Below are positions 27,495 through 37,378 of a stretch of DNA of 64,000 nt, in pieces. Origin of the DNA: Lacinutrix algicola. GTDB lineage: Bacteria > Bacteroidota > Bacteroidia > Flavobacteriales > Flavobacteriaceae. The notes beneath the pieces are model-generated. The model saw only the letters and a program-made list of their open reading frames with translations. It did not search any database and was not told the origin of the DNA. The stretch spans positions 124,001 through 188,000 of the forward strand of contig NZ_LIQH01000032.1 of NCBI RefSeq assembly GCF_001418085.1. Direction: 5' to 3'. Both the position numbers and the translations under genes were made by a program. Position 1 is the first letter of the stretch; each line of letters starts with the position of its first letter.

Positions 27495-28763
27495 ATGCGC
27501 AACCTTTGGTTATACACGCTTTTCTTTTGTTGTGCATTTACATTAAATGCGCAAACACCAGAAAAAGATACCGAAAAACCACAAGACTCGACAAAGTCTA
27601 GTGCACTTTTAAAGCAAATAGGTAATGGTTTCTTCCCTACTAAACTTTGGAATTTTGACTTACGCTATTTAGTTAAGTTTAATCAATATGAAGGCTTTAG
27701 AACTGGATTAGGAGGTGTAACTAATGATGAGTTTTCAAAAAACTTTAGAATAGATTCTTATGGCGTATATGGATTTAGAGATCATCGTTTTAAATACAAA
27801 CTTGGTGGTGGTTTTCTTTTAAATGAAAAAACTAAGAGCTGGCTTAACGTTTCTTACACAGACGATTTAATGGAAACCGGTAGTTCTAATTTCTTAACAG
27901 ATGGAAGAACATTCTCTTTTTTCGAACCACGTTTACTTAATATTAGTTTATTTCACAAGCACATTACTTCGGCTATTTCACTTGAACACGAAATAAGTCC
28001 AAAGTTAATAACAGAGACCGAAGTTGCTATTAGTAACATCACTCCAACTTACGACTACAACTATATTCTAAATAATACTTCTTACAATTCTTTTGAAACT
28101 ACAATTGCTAAAGTTGCTTTGCAATGGAGTCCTTTTGTAGAATATGAAACTGTAAATGGAAAAACTAAAACTACAGTAGATGGCTATCCTAAGTTTACTC
28201 TACAGTACAGTAAAAGTTTTAAGAATGTTTTGAATGCTGATTTTAATTTTTCGAAATTAGACTTTAGAACCATTCATAAAGTTACGCATAATAAAGATTC
28301 TCATACCATAGGAACTTTTTCTTTAGGCCTAGCACATGGAGACACTCCATTAACACATTTATATCATGCATATCCAAATAACATTAACAAAGAAACTATT
28401 TTAAATCGTTTCTCTGTAGCCGGAATTAATAGTTTTGAAACGATGTTTTTCGACGAGTTCTTCTCAGACCGATTTGCAACCATGGTAGTTAAACACTACG
28501 TAAAACCATTTCATATTAGTAATTATTTTAAACCACAGCTGGTTTTAATAACACGTTATGCAGTTGGTAATATGAATAATGTTTCAAGACATGAAAACGT
28601 TAGTTTTGGAACTTTAAAAAGTGGTTACACAGAATCTGGCATAGAATTAAACAAACTACTACTAGGTTTTGGTTTAAGTTTCACTTACCGATATGGTGCA
28701 TATCACCTACCTAAAGAAGAAGATAATATTGCTCTTAAATTCACTTTTAATATTACATTATAA
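27495..28763 (+). CDS. Outer-membrane beta-barrel protein, DUF5686 C-terminus-like
   Basis: 422 residues with a signal peptide (LYTLFFCCAFTLNAQ). The rest is a series of amphipathic beta-strands with alternating hydrophobic residues and ends in a terminal aromatic/hydrophobic strand, IALKFTFNITL, expected for an outer-membrane barrel. The passage FNQYEGFRTGLGGVTND and the final FTYRYGAYHLPKEEDN resemble the barrel half of DUF5686 proteins, which usually also carry a carboxypeptidase-regulatory N-domain that is absent here. It is coupled to the TlpA-like gene by a 3-bp gap. Function unknown. Confidence 0.75.
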   Translation: MRNLWLYTLFFCCAFTLNAQTPEKDTEKPQDSTKSSALLKQIGNGFFPTKLWNFDLRYLVKFNQYEGFRTGLGGVTNDEFSKNFRIDSYGVYGFRDHRFKYKLGGGFLLNEKTKSWLNVSYTDDLMETGSSNFLTDGRTFSFFEPRLLNISLFHKHITSAISLEHEISPKLITETEVAISNITPTYDYNYILNNTSYNSFETTIAKVALQWSPFVEYETVNGKTKTTVDGYPKFTLQYSKSFKNVLNADFNFSKLDFRTIHKVTHNKDSHTIGTFSLGLAHGDTPLTHLYHAYPNNINKETILNRFSVAGINSFETMFFDEFFSDRFATMVVKHYVKPFHISNYFKPQLVLITRYAVGNMNNVSRHENVSFGTLKSGYTESGIELNKLLLGFGLSFTYRYGAYHLPKEEDNIALKFTFNITL

Positions 28764-28815
28764 TTTCGTAAAATCTATAGGTTTTCCATACCTTTGAAGC
28801 TCCTTTTAAAGCATC

Positions 28816-31227
28816 ATGGCGAAACAAACAAAATCCAAATTTTGGGACATAGTGGCTAGACTAATTTTACGTAATAAAATTGGTATTCTTTTAGGCATTA
28901 TAATAATTACTATTTTATTTAGTACACAATGGAAATACATGCGCTTCACTTATACCGAAGCAAATTTATTACCAGACGATCACGAAGTAAATATTGAATA
29001 CAACAACTTTTTAGATGTTTTTGGAGAAGAAGGCAATCTTATTGTTTTAGGGGTTAAAGATTCTACTCTTTTTACCGTCGAAAAATTAAATGCTTGGAAT
29101 GCACTCTCAGATAGTTTTAGAACTTCACACGAAGTAGAAAGCGTTGTCTCAATTAAAGATTTACAAAAACTTGTAAAAAACACAAAAGAACAAAAGTTCG
29201 ATTTAGAACCTTTTATTAAAGATTCGGTTAAAACTACTGCACAAATAGAAGTGCTTCAAGACGAGCTTTTTAATAAATATCCTTTTTACGATAATTTCTT
29301 ATTTAATAAAGAAACAAAAACAGTAAGAACGGCTATTTACCTTAAAAAAGACTTGGTAAATACACCAGCAAGAAAAGATTTTGTAATTGAAACTTTAATG
29401 AAAAAAGTTAAGGTTTTTGAAGACACCTACAATCTAGATGTTCGTGTTTCTGGAATGCCTTACATAAGAACTTTAAATGCTCAAAACATTGTAGATGAAA
29501 TTGGTCTATTTGTTTTAGCCGCATTAGGTATTACATCTTTTATATTCTTTTTATTCTTCAGATCTTTTAGAGCAACATTTATTTCTCTAATAGTTGTTTG
29601 CGTTGGTGTAATGTGGACACTGGGAATACTCGGTCTTTTAAAATACGAAATCACTGTTTTAACGGCATTAATTCCACCACTTATTATTGTAATTGGAATT
29701 CCTAATTGTATTTTCTTAATTAACAAATACCAACACGAAGTAAAACTACACGGTAATAAAGTAAAATCTTTACAACGTGTAATTACCAAAGTTGGTAATG
29801 CTACGTTAATGACTAACGTTACTACAGCCTCTGGATTTGCTACTTTTATTATAACAGAAAGTAAATTATTAAAAGAATTTGGAGTCGTAGCATCACTTAG
29901 TATATTGGCCATATTTATACTTTGCTTACTTATCATCCCAATTTTATACACCTTTTTACCTTACCCAAAAGAACGCCATTTAGAACATTTAAATAAAAAA
30001 TGGATTGGTGGTTTTGTAGATTGGACTGTACGTATGGTAAAAGAAAAACGTATTGCTATATATGCAACCTCTTTAGGCTTAATAATAGTTTGTATTATTG
30101 GTATTTACAAAATTAAAGTTTCAGGAAGTTTAATAGAAGACATGCCAAAAAATGCAGAGTTCTTTAGTGATATTCGCTTTTTTGAAGAGGAATTTAATGG
30201 TATCATGCCAATGGAAATTATGGTAGATACTAAGCGTAAAAAAGGAGTTATGAAATCGACGACCTTAAAACGCATGGAACAGATTGAAGATTTAATTACA
30301 GAAACACCAGAGCTATCTCGACCAATTTCAATCGTTAGTCTTGTTAAATACTCTAAGCAAGCTTACTATAATGGTAACCCTAAATATTATCAATTACCAA
30401 CAAAACAAGAAGAGGCCTTTATTTTACCTTATGCTAAAAACTCTACCTCTGGAGAAGGCAATCTATTAAATAATTTTGTTGATTCCACCGGACAATATGC
30501 TCGTATTACTACATTTATGAAGGATATTGGAACCGATAAAATGGAACGTATCGAAGAAAATCTTCTTAATAAAATAAACAATGTTTTCCCTAAAGAGAAA
30601 TACAACGTTAGTATTACAGGAAAAGCTTTAGTTTTTCAAAAAGGAACAACTTATTTGGTTAACAATTTAGCTTTATCGTTATCACTAGCGATATTACTTA
30701 TTTCGCTGTTTATGGCTTATATGTTTCGTTCTTTTAGAATGATTATTGTATCGCTAATACCTAATTTATTACCATTAGTTGTAACCGCTGGATTAATGGG
30801 CTACTTAGGTGTCCCAATAAAACCATCGACTATATTAGTATTTAGTATTGCTTTTGGAATATCTGTAGATGATACTATTCACTTTTTAGCAAAATACAGA
30901 CAAGAGTTACAAGCCAATAACTGGAAAATTAAAAAATCGGTTTATGCCGCATTAAGAGAAACTGGAGTAAGTATGTTTTACACCTCTATTGTTTTATTCT
31001 TTGGTTTTTCAGTCTTTACTATTTCTAGTTTTGGTGGTACTGTTGCATTAGGAGCTTTAGTTTCGGTAACATTATTATTCGCTATGTTATCTAACTTACT
31101 ATTACTACCATCACTATTATTATCTTTAGAACGTAGTATTGCTAATAAAGAAACACTAAAAAAACCTTCAATAAATATTATTCCTATTGAAAATGATTCT
31201 GATGAAAAATCTGAGGAAACGGAATAA
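28816..31227 (+). CDS. MMPL/RND-superfamily exporter
   Basis: 803 residues with RND topology: one N-terminal helix (about 18-36), a periplasmic domain, a block of five helices (about 225-385), a second leading helix (about 415-435), a second periplasmic domain and a final five-helix block (about 615-770). FGISVDDTIHFLAKYRQE (near residue 690) is the sterol-sensing/RND helix with the proton-relay Asp pair. The first half has an equivalent segment, IPNCIFLINKYQHEVKLHG, without the Asp pair. A box TACCTTTG at 28789-28796 is a good -7 element. Substrate unknown; lipids or hopanoids are typical of the family. Confidence 0.9.
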   Translation: MAKQTKSKFWDIVARLILRNKIGILLGIIIITILFSTQWKYMRFTYTEANLLPDDHEVNIEYNNFLDVFGEEGNLIVLGVKDSTLFTVEKLNAWNALSDSFRTSHEVESVVSIKDLQKLVKNTKEQKFDLEPFIKDSVKTTAQIEVLQDELFNKYPFYDNFLFNKETKTVRTAIYLKKDLVNTPARKDFVIETLMKKVKVFEDTYNLDVRVSGMPYIRTLNAQNIVDEIGLFVLAALGITSFIFFLFFRSFRATFISLIVVCVGVMWTLGILGLLKYEITVLTALIPPLIIVIGIPNCIFLINKYQHEVKLHGNKVKSLQRVITKVGNATLMTNVTTASGFATFIITESKLLKEFGVVASLSILAIFILCLLIIPILYTFLPYPKERHLEHLNKKWIGGFVDWTVRMVKEKRIAIYATSLGLIIVCIIGIYKIKVSGSLIEDMPKNAEFFSDIRFFEEEFNGIMPMEIMVDTKRKKGVMKSTTLKRMEQIEDLITETPELSRPISIVSLVKYSKQAYYNGNPKYYQLPTKQEEAFILPYAKNSTSGEGNLLNNFVDSTGQYARITTFMKDIGTDKMERIEENLLNKINNVFPKEKYNVSITGKALVFQKGTTYLVNNLALSLSLAILLISLFMAYMFRSFRMIIVSLIPNLLPLVVTAGLMGYLGVPIKPSTILVFSIAFGISVDDTIHFLAKYRQELQANNWKIKKSVYAALRETGVSMFYTSIVLFFGFSVFTISSFGGTVALGALVSVTLLFAMLSNLLLLPSLLLSLERSIANKETLKKPSINIIPIENDSDEKSEETE

Positions 31228-31272
31228 TAAAACGAGGTAAAAAATTATATTTGCTATCTAATAAATACAAAA

Positions 31273-32703
31273 ATGACAAAATTAACAATTGCACAATTAT
31301 TAAAAGAAACAAAGCTACAGCAAGTAGAAGCAAAAGGTTGGGTTCGTACCTTTAGAGCTAAAAGATTTATCGCCTTAAATGATGGTTCTACTCTTAATAA
31401 TATTCAATGTGTTGTTGATTTCGAAAATACAGATGAAGATACTTTAAAACGTATTACAACAGGTGCTGCTGTTCATATTAAAGGAGAACTAGTGGAAAGC
31501 CAAGGTAAAGGACAAAGCGTTGAAATTGTTGTCTCTTCTATCGAAATTTTAGGTGATAGTGATCCTGAAACATATCCTATTCAACCTAAAAAACATTCGT
31601 TTGAGTTTTTAAGAGAAAATGCTCATTTACGTACACGTACCAACACTTTTAGTGCTGTTATGCGTTTACGTTCTGCATTATCTTTTGCTGTGCATAAATA
31701 CTTTAACGACAATGGTTTTAATTACATGCACACACCTATTATTACTGGTAGTGATGCAGAAGGTGCAGGAGAAATGTTTAGAGTAAGTACTTTAGATCAA
31801 AAAAATCCACCATTAACAGAAGACGGAGCGATAGACCACTCTAAAAACTTTTTTGGAAAAGACACAAATCTTACGGTTTCTGGGCAATTAGAAGCAGAAA
31901 CTTATGCTATGTCTTTAGGTAAAGTATATACATTCGGACCAACATTTAGAGCAGAAAACTCTAACACTTCTCGTCATTTATCTGAATTTTGGATGATTGA
32001 ACCTGAAGTTGCATTCATGGATTTAGCCGGAAACATGGATCTAGCAGAAGATTTCATGAAGTCTGTTATCTCATACGTTTTAGAGCATAATGCTGAAGAT
32101 TTAGAATTCTTAGATCAACGTCTATTTGATGAAGAAAAAACAAAGCCGCAAGCAGAACGTAGTGAGTTACGTTTAATTGAAAAATTAAAATTTGTAACCG
32201 ATAATAATTTTAAACGAGTAAGCTATACTGAAGCAATAGACATTCTAAAAAATTCTAAACCTAATAAAAAGAAAAAATTCAATTATATAATTGAAGAATG
32301 GGGAGCCGACTTGCAGTCTGAACACGAGCGTTTCCTTGTAGAAAAACACTTTAAATGTCCCGTAATTTTATTTGATTACCCAGCAAACATTAAAGCATTT
32401 TATATGCGTTTAAACGAAGATGGTAAAACAGTTCGTGCTATGGATATTCTTTTTCCAGGTATTGGAGAAATGGTTGGAGGTTCTCAACGTGAAGAACGTT
32501 TAGATGTTTTAAAAGAGAAAATGGCAGTTTTAGATATTTCTGAAGAAGAATTATGGTGGTACCTAGACCTACGTAAGTATGGAACTGCGGTACACTCTGG
32601 TTTTGGTTTAGGTTTCGAACGTTTAGTTATGTTTGCAACAGGAATGAGTAATATTAGAGATGTAATACCTTATCCTAGAACACCACAAAATGCTGAATTT
32701 TAA
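31273..32703 (+). CDS. asnS: Asparaginyl-tRNA synthetase
   Basis: 476-residue class IIb enzyme charging tRNA-Asn. An N-terminal OB-fold anticodon-binding domain (about 15-100, [20 protein letters not shown]) precedes the catalytic core with motif 1 around [20 protein letters not shown], motif 2 [20 protein letters not shown] and motif 3 [16 protein letters not shown]. The [10 protein letters not shown] stretch separates AsnRS from AspRS. A box TATATTTG at 31246-31253 gives it its own promoter, and a terminator follows at 32730-32768. Confidence 0.98.
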   Translation: MTKLTIAQLLKETKLQQVEAKGWVRTFRAKRFIALNDGSTLNNIQCVVDFENTDEDTLKRITTGAAVHIKGELVESQGKGQSVEIVVSSIEILGDSDPETYPIQPKKHSFEFLRENAHLRTRTNTFSAVMRLRSALSFAVHKYFNDNGFNYMHTPIITGSDAEGAGEMFRVSTLDQKNPPLTEDGAIDHSKNFFGKDTNLTVSGQLEAETYAMSLGKVYTFGPTFRAENSNTSRHLSEFWMIEPEVAFMDLAGNMDLAEDFMKSVISYVLEHNAEDLEFLDQRLFDEEKTKPQAERSELRLIEKLKFVTDNNFKRVSYTEAIDILKNSKPNKKKKFNYIIEEWGADLQSEHERFLVEKHFKCPVILFDYPANIKAFYMRLNEDGKTVRAMDILFPGIGEMVGGSQREERLDVLKEKMAVLDISEEELWWYLDLRKYGTAVHSGFGLGFERLVMFATGMSNIRDVIPYPRTPQNAEF

Positions 32704-32729
32704 AAAGCATACCACATAAATAATTATTA

Positions 32730-32768
32730 AAACAATCTACTAATATCCATATTGTAGATTGTTTTTTT
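32730..32768 (+). terminator. asnS terminator
   Basis: AAACAATCTAC pairs with GTAGATTGTTT across a 13-nt loop and is followed by a T-run reaching 32768. It lies 27 bp after the asnS stop and before rpoN. Confidence 0.85.
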
Positions 32769-32797
32769 TATTTTTATACTTATACCAAATTAATATT

Positions 32798-34255
32798 ATG
32801 CTTAAACAATACTTACAGTTCAAATTATCACAGAAATTGTCTCCGCAACAAATTCAATTAATGAAATTGATACAGTTGCCTACGCAAGCTTTTGAGCAAC
32901 GTTTAAAGCAAGAATTAGAAGAAAATCCTGCTCTTGATACTGGAAAAGAAGATAAAGATAATGAGTATGAGGATATGGATAATTCTCAAGATGAGTATGA
33001 TGACAACGATAAGATTGAGGCTGAAGATATAAATGTAGACGATTATTTAAGCGATGATGAAATTCCAGATTACAGAACAAGCGTAAATAATTATAGTGCA
33101 GATGACGATGAAAAAAGTATTCCTTATGCTTCCGGAACGTCTTTTACACAACATTTAAAAACACAGTTAAACACGTATCGTTTAAACGATGAAGAACGTG
33201 ATATCGCTGAGTTTTTAGTTGGAAGTGTTGATGAAAGTGGATACATCCGTCGAGAATTAAGTGATATAATGGACGATTTAGCTTTTACCCAAAATGTATA
33301 CACTACAGAAGATAAAATTGAACATGTACTTAAAATAGTGCATCAATTAGATCCTGCCGGTGTTGGAGCAAGAGATTTACAAGAATGCTTAAGTATTCAG
33401 CTTAAAAGAAAGGAACAATCTCCAGATGTAGCTTTAGCATTAAATATTATAAATAATGCTTTTGAGAGGTTTACAAAAAAGCATTATAAAAAGTTAATGT
33501 CTAAATTCGATATTAGTGAAGAGCAACTTAAAGATGCCATTCATGAAATAGAACGCCTAAACCCTAAACCTGGAGGAAGTTATTCTGGTAATACTAGAAT
33601 GATAGAACATGTAATTCCAGATTTTGCAATCAAAATTGTAAATGGTGAATTAGAGCTAACTTTAAATGGAAGAAATGCTCCAGAACTACACGTATCTAGA
33701 GAGTATAATAATATGCTTAAAGGCTACAAAGAATCTAAAGAAAAGTCTAAATCACAAAAAGATGCAGTCATGTTTATCAAACAAAAACTCGATGCTGCAA
33801 AATGGTTTATTGAAGCTATAAAGCAGCGTCAGCAAACTTTATTTGTTACTATGAGTTCTATTATGCATTACCAAAAAGAATACTTCTTAACAGGTGATGA
33901 GCGTAATTTAAGACCCATGATTTTAAAAGACATTGCAGATGAAATTGAAATGGATGTTTCTACCGTTTCACGTGTTGCTAATAGTAAATATGTAGATACA
34001 CCTTACGGAACTAAATTAATTAAAGAATTCTTTTCTGAGTCTATGACTAACGATCAAGGCGAAGAAGTATCAACTAGAGAAATTAAAAAAATTCTAGAGA
34101 CTGTTATTGAAGAAGAAAATAAAAAGAAACCATTAACAGACGAAGCTTTGGCTAAAATTTTAAAAGAAAAAGGCTATCCTATTGCAAGAAGAACAGTTGC
34201 CAAGTATCGAGAGCAGTTAGATATCTCTGTTGCAAGATTAAGAAAGGAATTATAA
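32798..34255 (+). CDS. rpoN: RNA polymerase sigma-54 factor
   Basis: 485 residues from the ATG at 32798 (MLKQYLQFKLSQKLSPQQIQ). A longer frame to 32759 would start inside the asnS terminator and is rejected. Region I is the Gln/Leu-rich start with LMKLIQLPTQAFEQRLKQEL and EENPALD. Region II is highly acidic (about 45-100). The core-binding region follows. The C-terminus has the HTH segment DIADEIEMDVSTVSRVANSK and the RpoN box IARRTVAKYREQL near residue 460. It needs enhancer-binding activators; none is in this window. Confidence 0.97.
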   Translation: MLKQYLQFKLSQKLSPQQIQLMKLIQLPTQAFEQRLKQELEENPALDTGKEDKDNEYEDMDNSQDEYDDNDKIEAEDINVDDYLSDDEIPDYRTSVNNYSADDDEKSIPYASGTSFTQHLKTQLNTYRLNDEERDIAEFLVGSVDESGYIRRELSDIMDDLAFTQNVYTTEDKIEHVLKIVHQLDPAGVGARDLQECLSIQLKRKEQSPDVALALNIINNAFERFTKKHYKKLMSKFDISEEQLKDAIHEIERLNPKPGGSYSGNTRMIEHVIPDFAIKIVNGELELTLNGRNAPELHVSREYNNMLKGYKESKEKSKSQKDAVMFIKQKLDAAKWFIEAIKQRQQTLFVTMSSIMHYQKEYFLTGDERNLRPMILKDIADEIEMDVSTVSRVANSKYVDTPYGTKLIKEFFSESMTNDQGEEVSTREIKKILETVIEEENKKKPLTDEALAKILKEKGYPIARRTVAKYREQLDISVARLRKEL

Positions 34256-34279
34256 TATCAAATTTTAGACTAGTAACTA

Positions 34280-34885
34280 ATGCATTGGCTACTTAAAAGC
34301 ATATCCTTTATTTTTCATCCTATAATAATGCCATTATTAGGTGTTATTTTTTATTTTTCAAAATCACCTAGATATATTCCTCTAGAAGTTATTCAAGCGA
34401 AAATTATATCGCTGTCCATACTTACAATTATATTACCAATACTGCTTTATTTTTTACTTAAAACAATAGGTAGAACAGAATCCATATACCTTAAAACAAC
34501 CAAAGAGCGCATAATTCCATTATCATTAAACATTATTATATGTGTTTTAATAATACTACGCGTGTTACCTTCTTATCAAATAATAGAATTATATTTTTTC
34601 TTTATTGGCATTCTAATATCAACTATTATTTGCCTAGTACTAGCTATTTTAAACTTTAAAGCTAGTATCCATATGATTGGTATTTCAGGAGTATTAATGT
34701 TCGCTATCGCAATATCCTTACATTTTGGAAAAAACTTAAACGGTTCTTTAGCTCTATTCTTTTTGATAGCAGGAGCAATTGCAACTTCAAGATTGCACTT
34801 GAAAGCGCATACTAATGTGGAATTAATTTTCGGATTTTGTATTGGGCTATTTCCGCAATTATCAATATTAAGTTACTGGTTATAA
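34280..34885 (+). CDS. PAP2-like integral membrane protein
   Basis: 201 residues, almost all in six hydrophobic helices. The last part has SRLHLKAHTNVELIFGFCIG (about 171-190), which resembles the final motif of PAP2 phosphatases (S-R-x-x-x-x-x-H), while HMIGISG at about 132-138 may correspond to the middle motif. The first PAP2 motif is not clear, so catalysis is doubtful. It lies 25 bp after rpoN, likely co-transcribed, and overlaps the convergent barrel gene by 6 bp. Confidence 0.65.
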   Translation: MHWLLKSISFIFHPIIMPLLGVIFYFSKSPRYIPLEVIQAKIISLSILTIILPILLYFLLKTIGRTESIYLKTTKERIIPLSLNIIICVLIILRVLPSYQIIELYFFFIGILISTIICLVLAILNFKASIHMIGISGVLMFAIAISLHFGKNLNGSLALFFLIAGAIATSRLHLKAHTNVELIFGFCIGLFPQLSILSYWL

Positions 34886-35584
34886 AATATAAAACATAAG
34901 GCCAACCTTAATAGCATTAGCATCTATTACCTCTCCATCTATTTTAGAAGAACTCTTAAAAATAGGATTTAAAGCATAATACAAATAAAAATTCCATGTA
35001 TTATAACCAGCTCCTAATGTTAGTCCATATTGAAGGTTATTAAATGCGCTATTGTTTTTGAGACTAATATTTTCTGGAGAACCTTCAAACTTGGTACTAT
35101 TAGCAAATATGTAACCTAATTTAAATCCAGAATAGATACGCCAAAACTTGTAATCTTTTGCTGTAGAAGTACGCCATCTATATTCTATTGGCATTTCAAC
35201 CATGTAGGTTGTAAACTTGTTTTTAGTATATGTTACTTCTGTTGCATCTATAATTTCAAATAATGCATCTCCATTAGAGTCTTCATAAATTTGCATATTT
35301 TGATTAAAAGAATTAAAAGACAGACCTAAACCCAAACCAATGGCCCTATTTCGTTTTTTATTAATTGGCATGTCTTTAGTATATCCAAAATGAAAACCTC
35401 CAGAAAAACCGGTCTGAGACAATTTAGAAGGCTTTTTACCTATTAGATTATATGTTAAACCAAAATAAAACTGATCTTCTTTATATAACGAATCAATTTC
35501 TTGAATATTACTACTTATTTCTTCTTGAGAAAAAGAGTAACAGGTAACAAAACAGAGACAAAAGAAAAGTATTATAGATTTCAT
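34880..35584 (-). CDS. Outer-membrane beta-barrel protein, PorT-like
   Basis: 234 residues with a signal peptide (IILFFCLCFVTCYSFSQ). The mature part shows about eight amphipathic strands: FYFGLTYNLIGKKPS, TGFSGGFHFGYTKDM, AIGLGLGLSFNSF, TTYMVEMPIEYRWRT, and a final strand IKVGLMFYIL. The VEMPIEYRWR strand and FKLGYIFAN are typical of the PorT/outer-membrane protein superfamily of Bacteroidota. PorT itself belongs to the gliding/type IX secretion set; I cannot tell whether this copy is the functional one. It lies downstream of the ExbD genes but behind a terminator. Confidence 0.72.
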   Translation of the reverse strand: MKSIILFFCLCFVTCYSFSQEEISSNIQEIDSLYKEDQFYFGLTYNLIGKKPSKLSQTGFSGGFHFGYTKDMPINKKRNRAIGLGLGLSFNSFNQNMQIYEDSNGDALFEIIDATEVTYTKNKFTTYMVEMPIEYRWRTSTAKDYKFWRIYSGFKLGYIFANSTKFEGSPENISLKNNSAFNNLQYGLTLGAGYNTWNFYLYYALNPIFKSSSKIDGEVIDANAIKVGLMFYIL

Positions 35585-35705
35585 GAGTTTATAATTTATG
35601 TGCTTTATGCTAAAAACATAACGATGTTATTAATTACTTTTTATAAATACTCTACATCGCACTTTCTATTTACAATATACTAAAATAGGAAGGTTTAAAA
35701 CAAAT

Positions 35706-35740
35706 AAAAGGCGTTTTGAAAATTTCAAAACGCCTTTTTA
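35706..35740 (-). terminator. Terminator after the exbBD cluster
   Basis: A 16-bp perfect inverted repeat (AAAAGGCGTTTTGAAA and its complement) separated by one base, flanked by A and T runs, so it can work in both orientations. It lies 22 bp after the stop of the last ExbD gene on the minus strand. Confidence 0.88.
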
Positions 35741-35761
35741 TAAAATTAAGAATATATGCTA

Positions 35762-36238
35762 CTAATTATCAAGTGCATCACCTTTTTTGGTGGTGTAATT
35801 AATTTTAAGTGCATTAGTTTTACGTAATTCTTGCTTAACATCTGTTAGCACACCCATTTTCGCATCTCTATCTACTTTAAGAGAAACAGTAAGTGTAGGC
35901 ACTAACTCTTCTGCTAATGCAGCACGTTCTGCAGCAATAAATGCTTGAACTTGCTCAACACTTTGCAACTTATCGTTTAATTGTATTCTATCTTCAGTAC
36001 CGTAAGTATCAATATAATTTGGACTTGGCTTTCCAATATAGATATAACTTATAGGTTTCTTTTTATCTAATTTTTCAATCTGATTTGCTTTTGGTAAACT
36101 ATTTTGGATTATTAAATTATCCTCTTTAATTACTGTAGCAACCATAAAGAAAAATAGAAGCATAAATACAATATCTGGTAAAGATGCTGTTGAAATTGGA
36201 GGTAAACCTCCATCTTTTTTCTTTTTAAATTTAGACAT
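35762..36238 (-). CDS. exbD: ExbD/TolR family protein
   Basis: 158 residues: a short basic N-terminus (KFKKKKDGG), one membrane helix (about 18-38) with SLPDIVFMLLFFFMVATVIK in which the Asp is the conserved proton-carrying residue, then a periplasmic domain. Works with ExbB to energise TonB-dependent transport. Second of two consecutive ExbD genes, 18 bp after the first, and downstream of ExbB, as is typical of Bacteroidota exbB-exbD-exbD clusters. The cluster ends in the strong terminator at 35706-35740. Confidence 0.9.
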   Translation of the reverse strand: MSKFKKKKDGGLPPISTASLPDIVFMLLFFFMVATVIKEDNLIIQNSLPKANQIEKLDKKKPISYIYIGKPSPNYIDTYGTEDRIQLNDKLQSVEQVQAFIAAERAALAEELVPTLTVSLKVDRDAKMGVLTDVKQELRKTNALKINYTTKKGDALDN

Positions 36239-36256
36239 AGTGTTTATGTTAATTTG

Positions 36257-36892
36257 TTAATCTCTTTTTGCCTCAGCTTCAGAGAATTTTTGAGGTACTA
36301 TTGCTTTAATTGCTTCTAGCTTCTCTTTTAAATTTTCTTTTACTTTTGGCTCTGTTGAAGGATCTTGATACATTTCTGTAGCTTGAACAAAATCCATTTC
36401 TAAACTTGGATAGTCCTTCTTAAACTCACGATTTCTAATATCGTTATATGCTGCTAAAATTTCATTTTGAACAGCTATGTACGTTTTGTAATCTGTAAGT
36501 CTATCGTTAGCTAAAGAAATAACTGCTTTAATGAAGTTGTCAGATGAAGCTTTATCACCTTCTCCTTTACATCTTCTACAAACATCTTTTCCTTCTCCTC
36601 CTCCGTTATCGAGAAACTTCACAGCCTGACCTCTTAATTCATTAAGAGGAACAAGTTCTGAATCACCTCCAGAAGTTAACAATATCTCATTTTTACTATT
36701 TAAAGTTAAAGCAAAAATATTTTTTTCTTTAATAATAACAGGTACATCTGTTGGCGGCTCCCATGGTGGTAACTTTCTACTTAAACCAGAATCTGTTGCG
36801 ATATCTGTTGTTACTAGAAAGAATATAAGTAATAAGAAGGCAATGTCAGCCATAGAGCCTGCATTAACTTCTGGTGCTGATCTTTTTGCCAT
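36257..36892 (-). CDS. exbD: ExbD/TolR family protein with CxxCxGxG insert
   Basis: 211 residues. The membrane helix NAGSMADIAFLLLIFFLVTT (about 10-29) carries the conserved Asp. The periplasmic part is longer than usual and contains VCRRCKGEGDKASSDN at about residues 103-118, where CxxCxGxG recalls one DnaJ zinc-finger repeat, though a single repeat gives only two cysteine ligands. Functions with the upstream ExbB in proton-driven transport. It starts 2 bp after the small membrane protein gene. Confidence 0.9.
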   Translation of the reverse strand: MAKRSAPEVNAGSMADIAFLLLIFFLVTTDIATDSGLSRKLPPWEPPTDVPVIIKEKNIFALTLNSKNEILLTSGGDSELVPLNELRGQAVKFLDNGGGEGKDVCRRCKGEGDKASSDNFIKAVISLANDRLTDYKTYIAVQNEILAAYNDIRNREFKKDYPSLEMDFVQATEMYQDPSTEPKVKENLKEKLEAIKAIVPQKFSEAEAKRD

Positions 36893-36894
36893 AA

Positions 36895-37347
36895 TTATTT
36901 AATTAATTTTTTAACTCCTGAGAATACCATTGATGCAATTGCAACAACACTTAATATATAAAAGGCTATTAAACCACCTCCTACAAATCTTGACTCTCCT
37001 TCTGTTGCCATAACTCCATCGTAAGCATATACTTTACCTACTAAAGGATCTCCTCCTGAAAGAGCATAACCCATTATTAACACTAAAGCAAAAGCTCCAA
37101 CACCTATTAAAGTGTTTTTAATGTTTCCGCTACCACCAAATAAATTAGTGATTACAAAGAAAATTACTAATGCTAATGTTAAAGCTAATATTATGTACGC
37201 TATCCAAGCCATTGGTTCTAATAAAGAAGTATCTCCTGCAGCTGCAAGACCTTTTACTTCTTCTTCACCTTTTGCGATAATACGAAAAAGCGATATTATA
37301 CCAACTAAACTTAATACAGCTACAACTATTTTTAAAATCTTATGCAT
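36895..37347 (-). CDS. Small integral membrane protein of the exbBD cluster
   Basis: 150 residues with four hydrophobic helices (about 4-24, 45-68, 80-98 and 125-145). I do not recognise a named family. Genes of this size and hydropathy occur between ExbB and ExbD genes in many Flavobacteriia, so it is probably an accessory part of the proton channel (inference). It is 2 bp from the following ExbD and 31 bp after ExbB, clearly one operon. Confidence 0.75.
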   Translation of the reverse strand: MHKILKIVVAVLSLVGIISLFRIIAKGEEEVKGLAAAGDTSLLEPMAWIAYIILALTLALVIFFVITNLFGGSGNIKNTLIGVGAFALVLIMGYALSGGDPLVGKVYAYDGVMATEGESRFVGGGLIAFYILSVVAIASMVFSGVKKLIK

Positions 37348-37378
37348 AATCTTATGTTTTTAAATTTTAGTTAATAGC

